64,000 bases of DNA from Kingdonia uniflora. Taxonomy: Eukaryota; Streptophyta; Magnoliopsida; Ranunculales; Circaeasteraceae. A program made the translations under genes and the position numbers. The DNA is taken from assembly GCA_014058105.1 (NCBI GenBank), contig JACGCM010001272.1:2108001-2172000 (forward strand). Reading direction: 5' to 3'. Under the pieces are notes generated by a model, which worked only from the letters and a program-made list of their open reading frames with translations, was not told the DNA's origin and did no database searches. This document shows positions 46,603 to 57,693 of this stretch, in pieces (positions within the stretch are counted from its first letter, which is position 1; every line of letters starts with the position of its first letter).

Positions 46603-47299
46603 TTACATCATGAAGCTAGCATACTTGGGGGGACAAAAAAAAACTTTACAATTCAAAGCCCCTCGCAAGATTCAGAATTGAAAGAGGAAGAATTTTCACC
46701 AATCTCAAAGAAAACTGTGAATTAATGTGATATAAAAAGCAAATGAAAACTCAAATGCAATGTCTTACCTTGAAAAACTTGTGTGGATATATACTTTCCT
46801 TGAAAATCAATAAAAGAGAGCGAATAAACTATGCCACTTGTCGAACTAACTTCTAGATTTTTCTACCATACTCGAGATAAAGGCTAAGGTTATTTGGAAG
46901 GATTAACAAATACCTTAATTCCAAAAACTAAATTCACTACAAAAAAGGATGCATTTGTGAAATTTGACCTAATCCGATGGTAGTAAAATTAACTTGACAA
47001 ATTCTAACATATCTAACGGTTAACCCTCATTTAAGTGCTATATTTTTTGGATAAATTCAACAATTTTGAGAGATACCAGGATCAACCATTATAATTGTTT
47101 ATAATACATGAACGCCTTTGATAGAATTTTGTGGGTATATTTACTAAAAACCCTCACGAGATACAACTCGTCCTATAGAGGTAACTTATATGTTTAAAGG
47201 CTTGTTTCATACGATAAATGCAATCGTAAGAAACCACGAAAGAGTTTAATTTTCTTTTCTTTTGCTAATGGACTAGCAATATGATAGCTTGGGGGTATT
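46603..47299. other. Probable Athila 3' untranslated region
   Basis: No gene. CATACTTGGGGGGACAAAAA (about 46629) and TAGCTTGGGGGTATT (47285-47299) are purine/G tracts of the type found ahead of gypsy 3' LTRs. A CACTACAAAAAAGG sequence at 46933 looks like a lone CACTA terminus. Confidence 0.4.
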
Positions 47300-49175
47300 T
47301 GATAGGCATAAAAATGCCTAAATTTGTTCTTAAATTTACATAACCTAGAACTCCATTTAAAGTCTTATTGGGCCTAATTGAATTATATTGCTACTATTGC
47401 AAGAAATAAAATAGTTGTGACCAAGCCTTTCCTAAAAGCCCAACTTTTACATGCTAAAGATAACTACTGGAGATGACTTAGTAAAGATAATATTCAAGAC
47501 TAACAAGGAAGAGACATGTATGTGTCAAAAATTGGTGGCACGTGTAGTCAAGATTTTTACTAAAATATTTCCACCAAATCTCTTAGTCGCTGAGAATTAG
47601 AAGGACTTTGTTAGCTTATAAAGATATAGATAGAGAAAGATAGGACTACTCTCTTGAACTGTAGTTTTTTTTTTACTTTTGAGGAGAGAGAGAAAAAAAG
47701 AGAAGATGAATTTAATTTGTACTTTTAAAGTAACTTATGGTGAATCAATGTAACTTCCATATTAATAGACAAGTTTTTTAAATTCTTCATAGTAAATTAC
47801 AATTTCAAGTATTCAATTTGATAAGAGAAATATGATTTGATCTACACATTCCTGAGAACGACAACCTTAACTTATATTGCAACACCCGATGTGATACGGT
47901 TTATCATTAATGTTGTTCTTTTTTTGCAAATAATGTTGATGTTCTTTTTTTAGAATTATACTTCTTTCTCTGAGATCATCGATTGTTTATGTTGCCTCTT
48001 AGTTTTTACTGACAATTTGTAAATACACTCGTTTAGAAGAAAACATGTTTATTGATGGACACATAAAATGACCACAATTCCCCTATGACTTAATGTTTAT
48101 TATCCTTAATTTTATTATTAAACATGACTTATAAAACTAATTTTTATATTTCAGGTCACATGGAGCTCAATTACCAAATATGTACAAATTCCGGGATGTA
48201 TAGCTCAAAAGATGAACTGCTGGAGAAGGATGTAGAGTTGTCAAGCACAAGGGTCCTACATGGGGAGGTTACAATTTTAGAGAATAACTCTTGGAGGTTA
48301 CAATTTTATGTACATTCATGGCATAGGTTATAAATTTCATATTAAATGTAAGAATGTTCCCCTTCATCTATAAAAGGAGAGGTGGTGAGCTCATAAGAGG
48401 TATCCAATTTTGAGAGCATGAGAGAATTATTGTAATAAAGTAAGAGAAGAGAGCATTGTTGGAGAACTTGAAGCAAATTTTTGAGAATTTAAAGAATTTT
48501 GTAAGTCTTATATCATCTAATAAAGTTCTTATTTTTCTTCCTTGTTTATCATGAATTCTTCTTTACTTCGTTGTTTTACTTTATTCTTTATGGCTAGCTA
48601 AGTCTCTCCTCTAGGGGGAGATGAAGCCAAAAATATGCTAAATATGTAGACTTGCATGTGTTAACCCAAATAAGCTTTTATTGTAAAAGTTCATCTCTAT
48701 ATTGTTATATTATATTATTGGTCTATGTCCATGAGATATAGACCAAGTTTTGTGATTAAGAATATAGTTATCCTAAAAGTTCTATTTTATTCACACTAAA
48801 TGCCCGACCTTCAAGAGATTCACGGTTTGTAGTTAGCATTTGTATGCTTTCACATTTCGTATTTTCATACTTGAAAGTCATGTATTTTATGTAGTTTAAA
48901 ATGAAACATCATGATAAAAGATGAACCAACTTGATTTGAGATCATAAACTATTATCTTTACTATGGGTAACTATTGTTAGTTTATATATTTGGTATAATT
49001 GAGATGGATTCTTTCCCTAGGTTTTTTTAATTATTGTCTAAAACCCAATATTTGACTTCATTAGCATAAGTGTTTTACATCTTTGAATCACAAGACAACC
49101 ATTTTCTAGTCCCGTTCGGAAGTGAACGACACTTGATTTTTACCCATACTAAACACCGGATTTTGACCGTTATCA
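47300..49175 (+). repeat. Candidate Athila 3' LTR
   Basis: It starts TGATAGGCATAAAAATGCC after a GGGGG tract and ends near ACCGTTATCA. In the middle a TATA box (CTATAAAAGGAGAG, near 48368) is followed by a leader and AATAAAG (about 48523). The late part holds CTAGCTAAGTCTCTCC and TCCCGTTCGGAAGTGAACGA, the style of Athila-type U5. The 5' partner was not found, so the assignment is inference. A 60-codon open frame at 48124-48333 inside it is not considered a gene. Confidence 0.45.
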
Positions 49176-50394
49176 ACTATCTCCAATTGGTCATAACTTC
49201 CGAAAGACCTTCTTGATGAAGTTTCCAATAACTTTACCATCATGAATGATCTTGTCCACTTCAGTGTTGCTTGTGTTTTATGGCAATCTTATTTTACATA
49301 AAATCACCGCGCCCGTACGCTACCTCGTAAACTTCCCTCTCAGTTTCCTCTTCTTATGATTCCTAATGAGGAAAAACGAACCCGGTAATTCTACAAACTA
49401 TGTTCATCTGTAGAGGGAGATGAAGGAGTTCATAACTTCCCAATTCTAGCACCCCACACCAAATTCATCACTTTGTCTAGCTACGGATAGTTGGTAATTG
49501 TTGAAGAGCCAAATTTCACCCTTGTGACACCCTAGCAAATGCCAAGAAAATTTACCCTAGCGTTTTGAGTTCTGACCTTGGATAGATGTTCTGTATATCT
49601 TAATAGAGCTACACGCCACGTTTTATTAAAAACGGATTTGGTTAAGGGGGAAAAAAGGGCGAGTACGTACGCTTCGTCTCAATATTTGATGTTTACTTTT
49701 GGAAACTAGCAATTTACTTAGTTGTTATATTAAGGATGAAGTTGATCAAAACCTCCCCATGACATAAAAGCTTCATAGCTTGATCATCTAAGACCCTGGC
49801 TTATGGATCATCCATAAACAATTTAAATGAGTTGCCCTAGGCATAGGAAATGTTAGGGGACATTACCTTGCAATGCGGGCCACTTTTCCAGATAGGGCTT
49901 GACCAGGGGGACCGTTATTCCCCGCATATGACCCAGGAGCTATCCGAGATGGACAGTTCCTTTTAAATAGACTATGATATTCTAGTTGTCTGCCATCCAA
50001 CTAGTCCAGGCTCGTGGCCTATCAGTATATTTATCTGAGACCCGGCATATTGAGTTATCCTTATCCGTTGCCAAGACAAGTGTGATATACGTACATGTGC
50101 ATAGTCACAAGAAATTATGTTGTAGGGATTATTGAGGGAACCTTCAACGTAGCCTATTCTGAATATCTATTCGATGACCCTCATGAGTATACAGGATAAT
50201 CCAGATCGCGACTAGATCTGAGTATATTCCACAGGTGCTATCGCACCTAATGAAGAAGGCTTGTACATGCTCAGCCGCACGTGCATGTATACCGCACGAT
50301 GTCTTATTCTGCTGTAACTCAAGGCGATGTAGATGTGCCCGAGTCAGGCCGTGATAACCCTTCACCAATTGAATCCCTTCTTATTTGTTAATAA
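49176..50394. other. Unassigned intergenic DNA
   Basis: The GC content rises at 49860-50340, but no open frame, RNA gene or repeat partner was recognised. It may be another decayed LTR. Confidence 0.4.
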
Positions 50395-51095
50395 CATGAT
50401 AAATCTCCATATCTTAAATATTGTTGGACCTACAAACTGTAATGTATTAGTCCCCTTTTTCGTATTAAAGGCACTTTTGTCGGCCAATCCAGTATGGACC
50501 TCCGACTATGCTTTTATGGCCATCTACGCTGAAAAATATACACTGGGCTTGTACAAGAGTAGTACCAATGCTTGGAGTCTTGTACCAGGAGTTGAGGCTC
50601 TAGAAGACACTGTACACTGCAAAGACGAGTTTTATGTTGTTAACTGTCAAGGAAATATTTTTGCTTGTGATGTCACTCCTCCTAGCCATGTGATGAAGTT
50701 AGTTGTGCCTTACCCACAAGAATATTATTATGATTCTAATTGCAAGAAGTATATTGTGGAATCGCCAGGGGAACTCTTGCTGGTTATAAGAGTTTGAAAA
50801 TTAGACTTCCACGGTTACAAGACGACGGGGTTTTTAGTCTTCAAAGTGTGTCAAGATGAATACCTTATGAAAATAAGCTCTATTCTTGGGTGACAACTAC
50901 TCTTTTATGCTCTCGGCCTCTCCTCAATGTAAGCCAAACTGCATCTACTTTATAGATGATTATAAGGAGAATTATAGTTGATGAGGGCCACATAACCATG
51001 GCATTTACAACTTAAAAAATGATATAGTTGAAACTAATCCATTTTTGAAGTTTAAGGGTATCAAGCCACAGCCCATTTGGGTCGAGCAAACACTA
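50395..51095 (+). pseudogene. DUF295 / F-box SKIP23-like fragment
   Basis: This is the C-terminal part of a plant DUF295 protein, a family usually joined to an F-box and thought to act in SCF ubiquitin ligases. Seen in order: LLSANPVWTSDYAFMAIY, SLVPGVEALEDTVHCKDEFY, GNIFACDV and YIVESPGELLLVIRV (to a TGA at 50797). In the same frame come KTTGFLVFKVCQDEYL and KISSILG, then after further stops YFIDDYKENY-like residues, GIYNLKNDIVE and the usual end PIWVEQTL. The N-terminal F-box and the start codon are missing. Stops and at least one frameshift are present. The MITE at 51097 begins right at its end. Confidence 0.82.
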
Positions 51096-51096
51096 G

Positions 51097-51572
51097 GGTT
51101 CAGTTTGGTTCACTGCAAGCATGATGCAAATGCAAGCAATTTACATTTCTAACCGCTAACATGCGTTTGGTTCAATTTATAATTACAATGTGGTGCCTTT
51201 AAAATACTTGCATGTGTTTGGTTCATTTTTGCAAAGTAAACAATTTGCATTTAAAAACATTTCTTTTTGCTTACATTTAGTTGCAGTAAAAAATCTCTAC
51301 AACAGAGTTTGCATTTTGGCTTTCTACTTGGAAGAAAAAAAATAGGAGGAAAATAAAGACCTTTTAAGGGATAAAAAAAATGTAGTATCATTTGTATTTG
51401 CATAATAATGCCCCTAACCAAACATAAACATCAATCTATAATTAGTTGCACTTGCAGTACATTGCATTCTTGCCTTTATTGGAAAAAAAATCCCCAACTT
51501 TTAATGCAATACAAATCATTGCAAATGCATCGGATTTGTATTGCATCATACTTGCAGCGAACCAAACTGGGC
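51097..51572. mobile_element. MITE-like element, about 475 bp
   Basis: The ends form an inverted repeat: CAGTTTGGTTCACTGCAAGC at 51101 pairs with its inverse at the right end (51541-51569), with two differences over about 27 bases. The interior is AT-rich and repeats TGCAAATGCA-like words. There is no ORF. Flanking CTA and TAA share only two bases, so the superfamily is not settled. The GGGxxCAGTTTGGTT terminus suggests a Tourist/PIF-type or hAT-type element. Confidence 0.7.
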
Positions 51573-51953
51573 CTAAAAGGCTACAATTAATAGTTATTTG
51601 ACTTCGGATTTGGTGTTTTTCAGAGTTAATCATGTTGAAGGGATTTTTAACTAAGTTATTACTGTATCTCTTTTCATGCATTTAAATAATTTAATTTGTG
51701 TTTTATCATAATCCCTTTCCTATTGAATCCCTTTTTTTATGGTGCTGAAATTGTATTCTTTTGTTTTGACAACTCCATCATTCCAATTAATAAGTTTTGA
51801 ACACACTAGTTAAATATGTCGGTCGGTAGAGCTATAACCAGGGGAATACCTATCACTTTCCGTGGGTGGTGCTAAAAGGGTTTTTTCAGGCTTAATATTT
51901 TCTTTATAAGTATTCACACCAAAAATGACAACAAAATTGAATTTGTAACAAAC
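51573..51953. other. Spacer, nothing recognised
   Basis: AT-rich DNA between the MITE and the left LTR of the next element. No gene or repeat was seen. Confidence 0.5.
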
Positions 51954-52310
51954 TGTTAAATACTACGTGCTTAGAAGCTAAATTAACTTTGATTAATACT
52001 AAATTCTCTCATTTGCATAAAATAGATGTCAAAAGACCTAGGGTTTATGAGATTTACCTCAAATTCTACAATCTCTCTCTATGGCTAAGCCTTCTCTTAC
52101 AAAAACCAACATATTAAATAAAGAAAGCTTAGACTCCCTATTATATGAGAAGAGACCTAACACAAATAGAAACCCTAGCTAGACTCTAATTAGGAGACTT
52201 CTCCTAATTATAGTGCAATTAAAATAAATAACAATAACTAAATAAGAGGGTGTGCACATGATGTATGAAACATGTTATGCATGGGCATGGGTACAACCAC
52301 GTGACTTATC
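51954..52310 (-). repeat. 3' LTR of the minus-strand element
   Basis: It starts TGTTAAATACTACGTGC and ends near GACTTATC, matching 57982-58312 with several small insertions and deletions. Confidence 0.8.
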
Positions 52311-52471
52311 AACTATCCCCATCTAAGAAGAGTTCGACCACGAACTCTAGTGAGAAAATTAGCACGATGTATGAAATATGTTATGTGTGGTCGTGGGTAC
52401 GACCACATGACTTATCAACTTTTTGCGCCTAAGGAGAGTTCGACCACGAACTCTGGTGAGAAAATTAGTAA
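52260..52471. repeat. 106-bp tandem duplication at LTR junction
   Basis: Units 52260-52365 and 52366-52471 both run from GATGTATGAAA to GTGAGAAAATTAG. They include the end of the LTR and the presumed purine tract, so the element has two LTR-edge/PPT-like junctions. Confidence 0.85.
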
Positions 52472-53781
52472 ATCATTAAAAAAATACACACTGAAAGAAG
52501 CGAGAAGATGACCACGAAATTTGTCATAACTCGTTAATATATCCAATAGATTAGGTAACGCATCATCTGAAAACCCGTGTCGCTTCATTGTATGCATAAC
52601 TATGAGTATAGGATAGCCGCAAATTCTTCTACGGTACTTGCCATACCCATTGGATTGCCCGTAAATATAGAAACGATTGTTGTACCAAAAAAATTGTGCG
52701 TGACTACATCGTTTGATCCCAAATATTAATGAATACTCTGACTTCAACAGTCTTCAAACTCATCCCAAAATGGATTAACAAACTTCAAAGTAGTTACCTT
52801 TTCTGGAGACTCATCAAAGATTGGGGGTTTATCCCAATCAATTGCGTGAAATTGATGTTAAGTGACAACAAAGTTCGAGTTAGCAATCTGCCGCAACCCT
52901 AGATTTTTCTTCGACTCGTTCGAACGGTCCCCCAAGTCGTTCAAATGACTTCCCAATTTTTGCCTAGATTCAGCAGCAGAACTTTCGGATTGAATTTCTT
53001 CTAACTCGTTCGAACGGTGTAATCCATGTTCGAACGACTTGCAAGTTTCTGATATCTCCTTTATGTTAAGTTCCTCTCTTTTTAGACTGTTGGTCACCCT
53101 AGTCACCGGTGACCTCTCCTTCGCCAATGGTGAGGAATTTAATCCTTCTCTGATCGTTCGATGAATTATTGGCAAGTCTTTAAAATTAGAGTTGGTCTTC
53201 TTCGGTTAGGGTTCCTGGCGATTAGAATCATTGATCATGTGAACCCCTCGCATCAATATCACAACCTCCTCTTTGTCTTTTGATCGAGAACTCTTCGACA
53301 TGTCACCATCTCTCCTACCTACTAGATCAATCACACGATGAATCTCTCTCCGTCGTCTCTTCGAGGTATTTCATCTCCAAACCATCTCCATCGAATTTCT
53401 TTAAATCTTTCGTCACAACTCCCACCTCTAACCTTGCTTTTTCGACAATCTTTTTCTCTCTTATTTCTGCTTCATCTTCGATGGTATCGGCAAATCTTCT
53501 ATCACCATTAAAATTATTTAGGGTATGCAATTTCATCTTGTTAAAAGTGAGCATCACCTCAAGTTACTTAGACGTCATCTTGTTTAATTCTTTGAACTCT
53601 CTGTTAGACTCTGTCATAACTACTATTTTCTTTGGTGTTTTCTTCCTCATTGTTCGTCATAAAAAAAATTCCCGCATAAATTATTGTAGCAACGACGAAA
53701 TCACTGTAGTACATCGAAAAATCATAATAACACCATAAATTACTGTAGCAGACACCGAAATTACTGTAGCAGATGCAGAAA
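52472..53781 (-). pseudogene. Internal remnant of the minus-strand LTR element
   Basis: Broken minus-strand frames include DWDKPPIFDE near 52830 and an Asn/Tyr/Arg-rich stretch RRRICGYPILIVMHT (52415-52747). There is a charged region (52858-53175) and a gag-like leader MMLTFNKMKLHTL (53327-53557). PPIFDE-type acidic segments occur in plant LTR-element proteins, but I cannot assign a domain. TTCGAAC motifs cluster at 52915-53045, and CTGTAGCA words at 53680-53780. Confidence 0.4.
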
Positions 53782-53790
53782 TTACTGTAT
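53782..53790 (+). repeat. MULE target site duplication, left
   Basis: TTACTGTAT. The right copy at 57793-57801 is TTACTCTAT. Nine bases with one mismatch fits Mutator-like elements. Confidence 0.88.
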
Positions 53791-53850
53791 GAAGAATTTT
53801 AAATACACCCCAAGTTTAGTTAGCTCACCTCAATCTAAGCTCACCCCACT
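53791..53850 (+). repeat. MULE terminal inverted repeat, left
   Basis: GAAGAATTTTAAATACACCC begins the element. AGCTCACCTC and AAGCTCACCCCA follow within 60 bases. Confidence 0.88.
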
Positions 53851-54069
53851 AATATATTTGTTAGTTAATTATCTCACCCCATCTTTAAAGTAAAAAAAGC
53901 TAGAGTACAAAAATAATAATTTTCAAGTAGTTCGCCACATCCTTTCGCGATTTAGCTGATTTATCTTCTCTTCTATGATTCAAAACCTCCAAACAAAATG
54001 AACAAACAATAGCAATGAAATCAATTTGTGATACACATCCTACTAATTTTGGTTTTTTTATTCGATACC

Positions 54070-54143
54070 CAGTACCAGTACCAGTACCAGTACCAATGCC
54101 TTTATTTCTCTCTCTATCTCTCTATCTCTCTCTCTCTCTCTCC
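54070..54143 (+). repeat. (CAGTAC)n and (CT)n microsatellites
   Basis: Four CAGTAC units at 54070-54093, then an interrupted CT run at 54107-54143, in the non-coding left part of the MULE. Confidence 0.92.
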
Positions 54144-54389
54144 ATGATGATCATATGACTTTCATCATTTTGTTGACATTTAAAAAATATTTAGCAATCT
54201 CTAATTGTTAACATTGCATTGCTTATTGATAGCTTCCATGTATAATATCGTGTTATGTGCTTATTGCCAAGATCAAAAGTACAACTTGATTTCTTATCGT
54301 TTATTATTAGTTCCAAATATAATAATGTGTCTCATGTTTAATTAAGGTGTAGGATATGGCAAACTTTCAAAAAAAAAATATGTGATGCT

Positions 54390-54542
54390 CTTATTTTGAG
54401 GGCATACTTGTCTATACCACTTTGTTAGAATTTTATAGATAAATTTTAAATACACCCCAAACTTTAGAAGCTCGCCCCATCTCACCATTTTTAAGTTAAT
54501 TCTAATTTTTAATATTTAAAGACAAGTATGTCCTCAAAATAA
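54390..54542. repeat. Inverted repeat enclosing an inner MULE end
   Basis: Arms at 54390-54415 and 54518-54542 (TTATTTTGAGGGCATACTTG and its inverse) match at about 24 of 26 bases. Between them lies AAATTTTAAATACACCCC, a copy of the MULE terminus. It could fold into a hairpin or be the relic of a small nested element. Confidence 0.8.
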
Positions 54543-54838
54543 AAAAATAACTATTTTTCATTCTAAAAGCTCGCCCACTACTAATTCCTATTGCTAAATT
54601 CTCTAACCTTATCTCTCTTAAACCCTACAAAATTTGGTACCTGTGTGCACTCAACTCCCCAATAAGAAAAATAAAAACATTCAAACATAACTATACAACT
54701 AAGAAATGTATTCAAATAATATCCAATAGTAAACTTATAAACCAAAAACATCAATCAACACCATTGTTTGAATACTTAAACTATACAGTTTCAACAACAA
54801 CAACAACAAAAAACACCTATGAATCGACTATAAATGAA

Positions 54839-57550
54839 TTAGTCCTTGCCTAAATCAATATGTGAATCCGACATTGCAACTGTATTTCCTATAATATCTT
54901 TGAATTGTTGTATTCGAAGTAGGTAAGGCTCATCCCATCCGCTTGCTTCATCCTTGTGTCTCCTCCTCCAAAATACCGCAATTGGGGGGATTGGACCCGT
55001 GTTATCAGAATGAACCTGTACAAAGTGGTTACCGTTGACATGCCCAATGGTCCACATTTTACGTAACGGAAGTGGCTCTGGGGGTGATCTTAAGGGAAGA
55101 AAGGTCAGGCATTGCCCATGAGAAATGAAGAGTAACACGACCTTGTACGTGGAAGCAATTACATAACCAAACTCGGGCATATACATCCAAAATGGTTTAT
55201 CTGCCCAACCATCTGTGAACCATGAAAGACTTTTGAGCATCGTTTTAACCTAATCAGACCCAAATAATAAAACATAATCATCTTTGTAGATTTCTAACTC
55301 ATTGATTAAATCAGCCCTTACTGAAACCCAATCATTTTCATGTCTACCTAACCAACGAAGTACCACTCTAAATCCACAATTACCATCGCCGTCAACATCT
55401 TGAACATGCCTTATATATTGTCTCAATTTGGAAGGAAAATAATTAATGTAAGAGATGGGTGCATTTGTAGATGCTATTGTGGCCTCTTTCGTCTTCAAAT
55501 TAGTTGTTTGCTTCTTCTTTGTTGGTTTAACATGCAACTCTTGCGTTTCTAAAACATACTAAAACGATGACGGATTCCTTGTGGTGGATGCTTCAGCCTT
55601 TGCTTGGTTCTTAGCCAATGCGTTTTTTGGTCTACCCCTTGTACTTGATTTCACTTGCGGCTCGACCAAAGTAGGGTTTGATATTTCCTTCAACTTCTTC
55701 AACATATCCAACTTCAGTTCACTACTGGAATTCTCGAATCTTTTAATAAGCATTGAAATCTCACCCATGTAATTTACATCACCATTTGTAGACGTCGTCG
55801 GTTCACATGATAATTTCTTCCAATGTGAATCAATAGATGAAAGGGGAATGGGACAACTTTCACGCTTGCATTGTACAATTTCATGAGCGCAAGGTAAGCC
55901 ATGTGTTTGACGAAGTGTGCAACCACAAGCCTTTACATCAAGCTCGCTTCATCTCTTTTTGCATGAGGTCGAGTGCAGTAATCGAAACATATCCTCTAGT
56001 AAACATAAATATACTATGCTGACAAGTATGTTGAATCATGGTTAAGCTTTTCTCAAATGATGCTTTGATCATTGTATGTTGCAATAACAAGTTCTTATGA
56101 ATTACCTTCCATGACGTGTTGAAGTTTGCTTGAAATGACCCTAGTTGCCTTTTCAATCTTGCGTGAGAGCTCTCTGCTCTATTGGAAGTGGTATTTCCCA
56201 AGTGAAAGTATTGATCAATCCATGTCGATACAAAAAAATCCTTCTATTCGGATAACCAAATATTTTTTATAGATGCCAAAGCATATGGAAAAAGTGAGAA
56301 AGTTCTATTTAGATTAGTAATACGCTCCGAGTATTCTTGCTTCGTAGAAGATGATACTAAAAGATGCCAACTTTCATAAAACTTGTCCCAATCATTCTTT
56401 TCTTTGAACATCTTCTTACAACTTTTCATCACAACTCTATTGATATGGAATCGACATAAAATGTTTTGTGCATCCGGAAAGACTTTAGCTATAGCCTTCA
56501 TTAATGCCAGCTCTCTATCACTAACAAGAACTACCGGCAAAGAAATTGGATCTAAAATTGATTTCATGCATTTTAATGCCAATTCGTAATTTTCACCTCT
56601 CTCCTTCTCCATGTATACAAATGACAGGGAGAATCTTTTATGGGTTGATGTAACCACAACAATTTGAAGAAGTGGAAACTTGTACCTATTTGTTTTATAA
56701 GTACAATCCATGAGAAAAACTTTAGGGAAGCACTTTGCTAGTTGAATAGATAAAGGGTGAGCCCAAAATAAAGTTGGTACCTCATCCGTAGCCTCATTCC
56801 CAGTATGAAATTCGACATGCCCGTTTTCAGCCAATTGCTTCATCACATGTTGCATTTGAGTCCTTCCTTCCATTTCACTAATTATTATCTTAGTTCTCAC
56901 ATTGTAGATCGTTGTAATGGTGGAAGCGTTATTTATATCTCTTTCCTTATGTGCATGCAAGACGTCGCTCGCCTTAACACCGCTTCTTTCTTTTCATCTA
57001 GGGTAAGTCTACCCAGCGTAGGAGTATCCTTCCAAATAATTTGCAACTGGATGCCTGTACAAACCACATTCTACTTCCACAATCCATTGATTACATCCTC
57101 GTAATTTTTTCCCTTTTAAAGTAAAAGGACAATCACACTTTTTTGTTGACGACTTACGAGGATTTTCGGTCTTCTTCTCTAGGTCTTTCTTGTAGAGCCT
57201 AAATTTTTCACTTCTCTCACATGCCAAAGTAATTCTAGGAGTTCTACCCGAATCGAAATTATCTACCCTCTTTGTAACGATAACAGTTCCAAATTTTCCG
57301 ATATCGTGGCACCATTTAATGAGATCGTCGCGGTTCTTGAATGCCTAATATAGATCAATTAAGAAAGAGTTAGTACAAGATCTCAATTATCATTAAATAA
57401 TTTGATAAAGCCAAAAATAACAACCATCTATACCTTGTCATTGGTAAAGGCAGCGGTAAAATCAATTTGTACAAATTGTTCTTCATTTGCTTCATAAGAT
57501 TCAACACAAAACTCATCTTCTCCAGTCTTAGAAGTTATCTTCAAAGGCAT
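54839..57550 (-). pseudogene. MULE transposase with FAR1, SWIM and OTU protease
   Basis: Exon 1 starts at ATG 57550 (MPLKITSKTGEDEF). A GT-AG intron lies at 57433-57345. The FAR1-type DNA-binding part reads FKNRDDLIKWC, LACERSEKFRLYKK and CDCPFTLKGK, then GLYRHPV. The MULE DDE domain reads VFLMDCTYKTNRYKFPLLQI (first Asp) and VVLVSDRELALMKAI (second Asp), then ILCRFHI (56244-56960). SNRAESSHARLKR follows. A SWIM zinc finger ACGCTLRQTHGLPCAHEI lies near 55900. An OTU cysteine-protease domain follows: DGDGNCGFRVV (catalytic Cys, about 55400) and HVNGNHFVQV (catalytic His, about 55035). Stops at 56246, 55559 and 55250 and frameshifts near 57005 and 55938 are the visible damage. All parts are collinear, so the ancestor was one protein. 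Confidence 0.9.
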
Positions 57551-57693
57551 AATAAAGAAAGAGAGAGAGTCTTACTTGAAGGTTTCTAAACCCTAGAATG
57601 GATGAGAAAGGTTAAAAGTAAAAGAGCAAAGAGAGGGGTGAGCTAATTATTTAAATTTTTTGTTAAACTAATTTTGAATTTTGAAGGTAAAGT

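Larger units (their letters stand above)
11926..49175 (+). mobile_element. Athila (Ty3/gypsy) element, interrupted by nested insertions
   Basis: Athila-type gag (11926-13670) continues into protease, reverse transcriptase, RNase H and integrase (19764-23280) once the Copia element at 13671-19758 is removed. A PPT-like tract and probable 3' LTR lie at 47284-49175, after a Tat element (23943-46602). Lineage is judged from gag organisation, the LRSGK segment, the DLG protease and the F-M-x-x-F-S RT motif, which is FMDDFS in intact Athila. That the 47300 LTR belongs to this copy is an inference from position and style. The 5' LTR was not found. Confidence 0.6.

Noticed and set aside
53280..53738. 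152-codon plus-strand open frame
   Set aside because: Ser/Phe/Leu-rich mirror of the charged minus-strand remnant of the LTR element.
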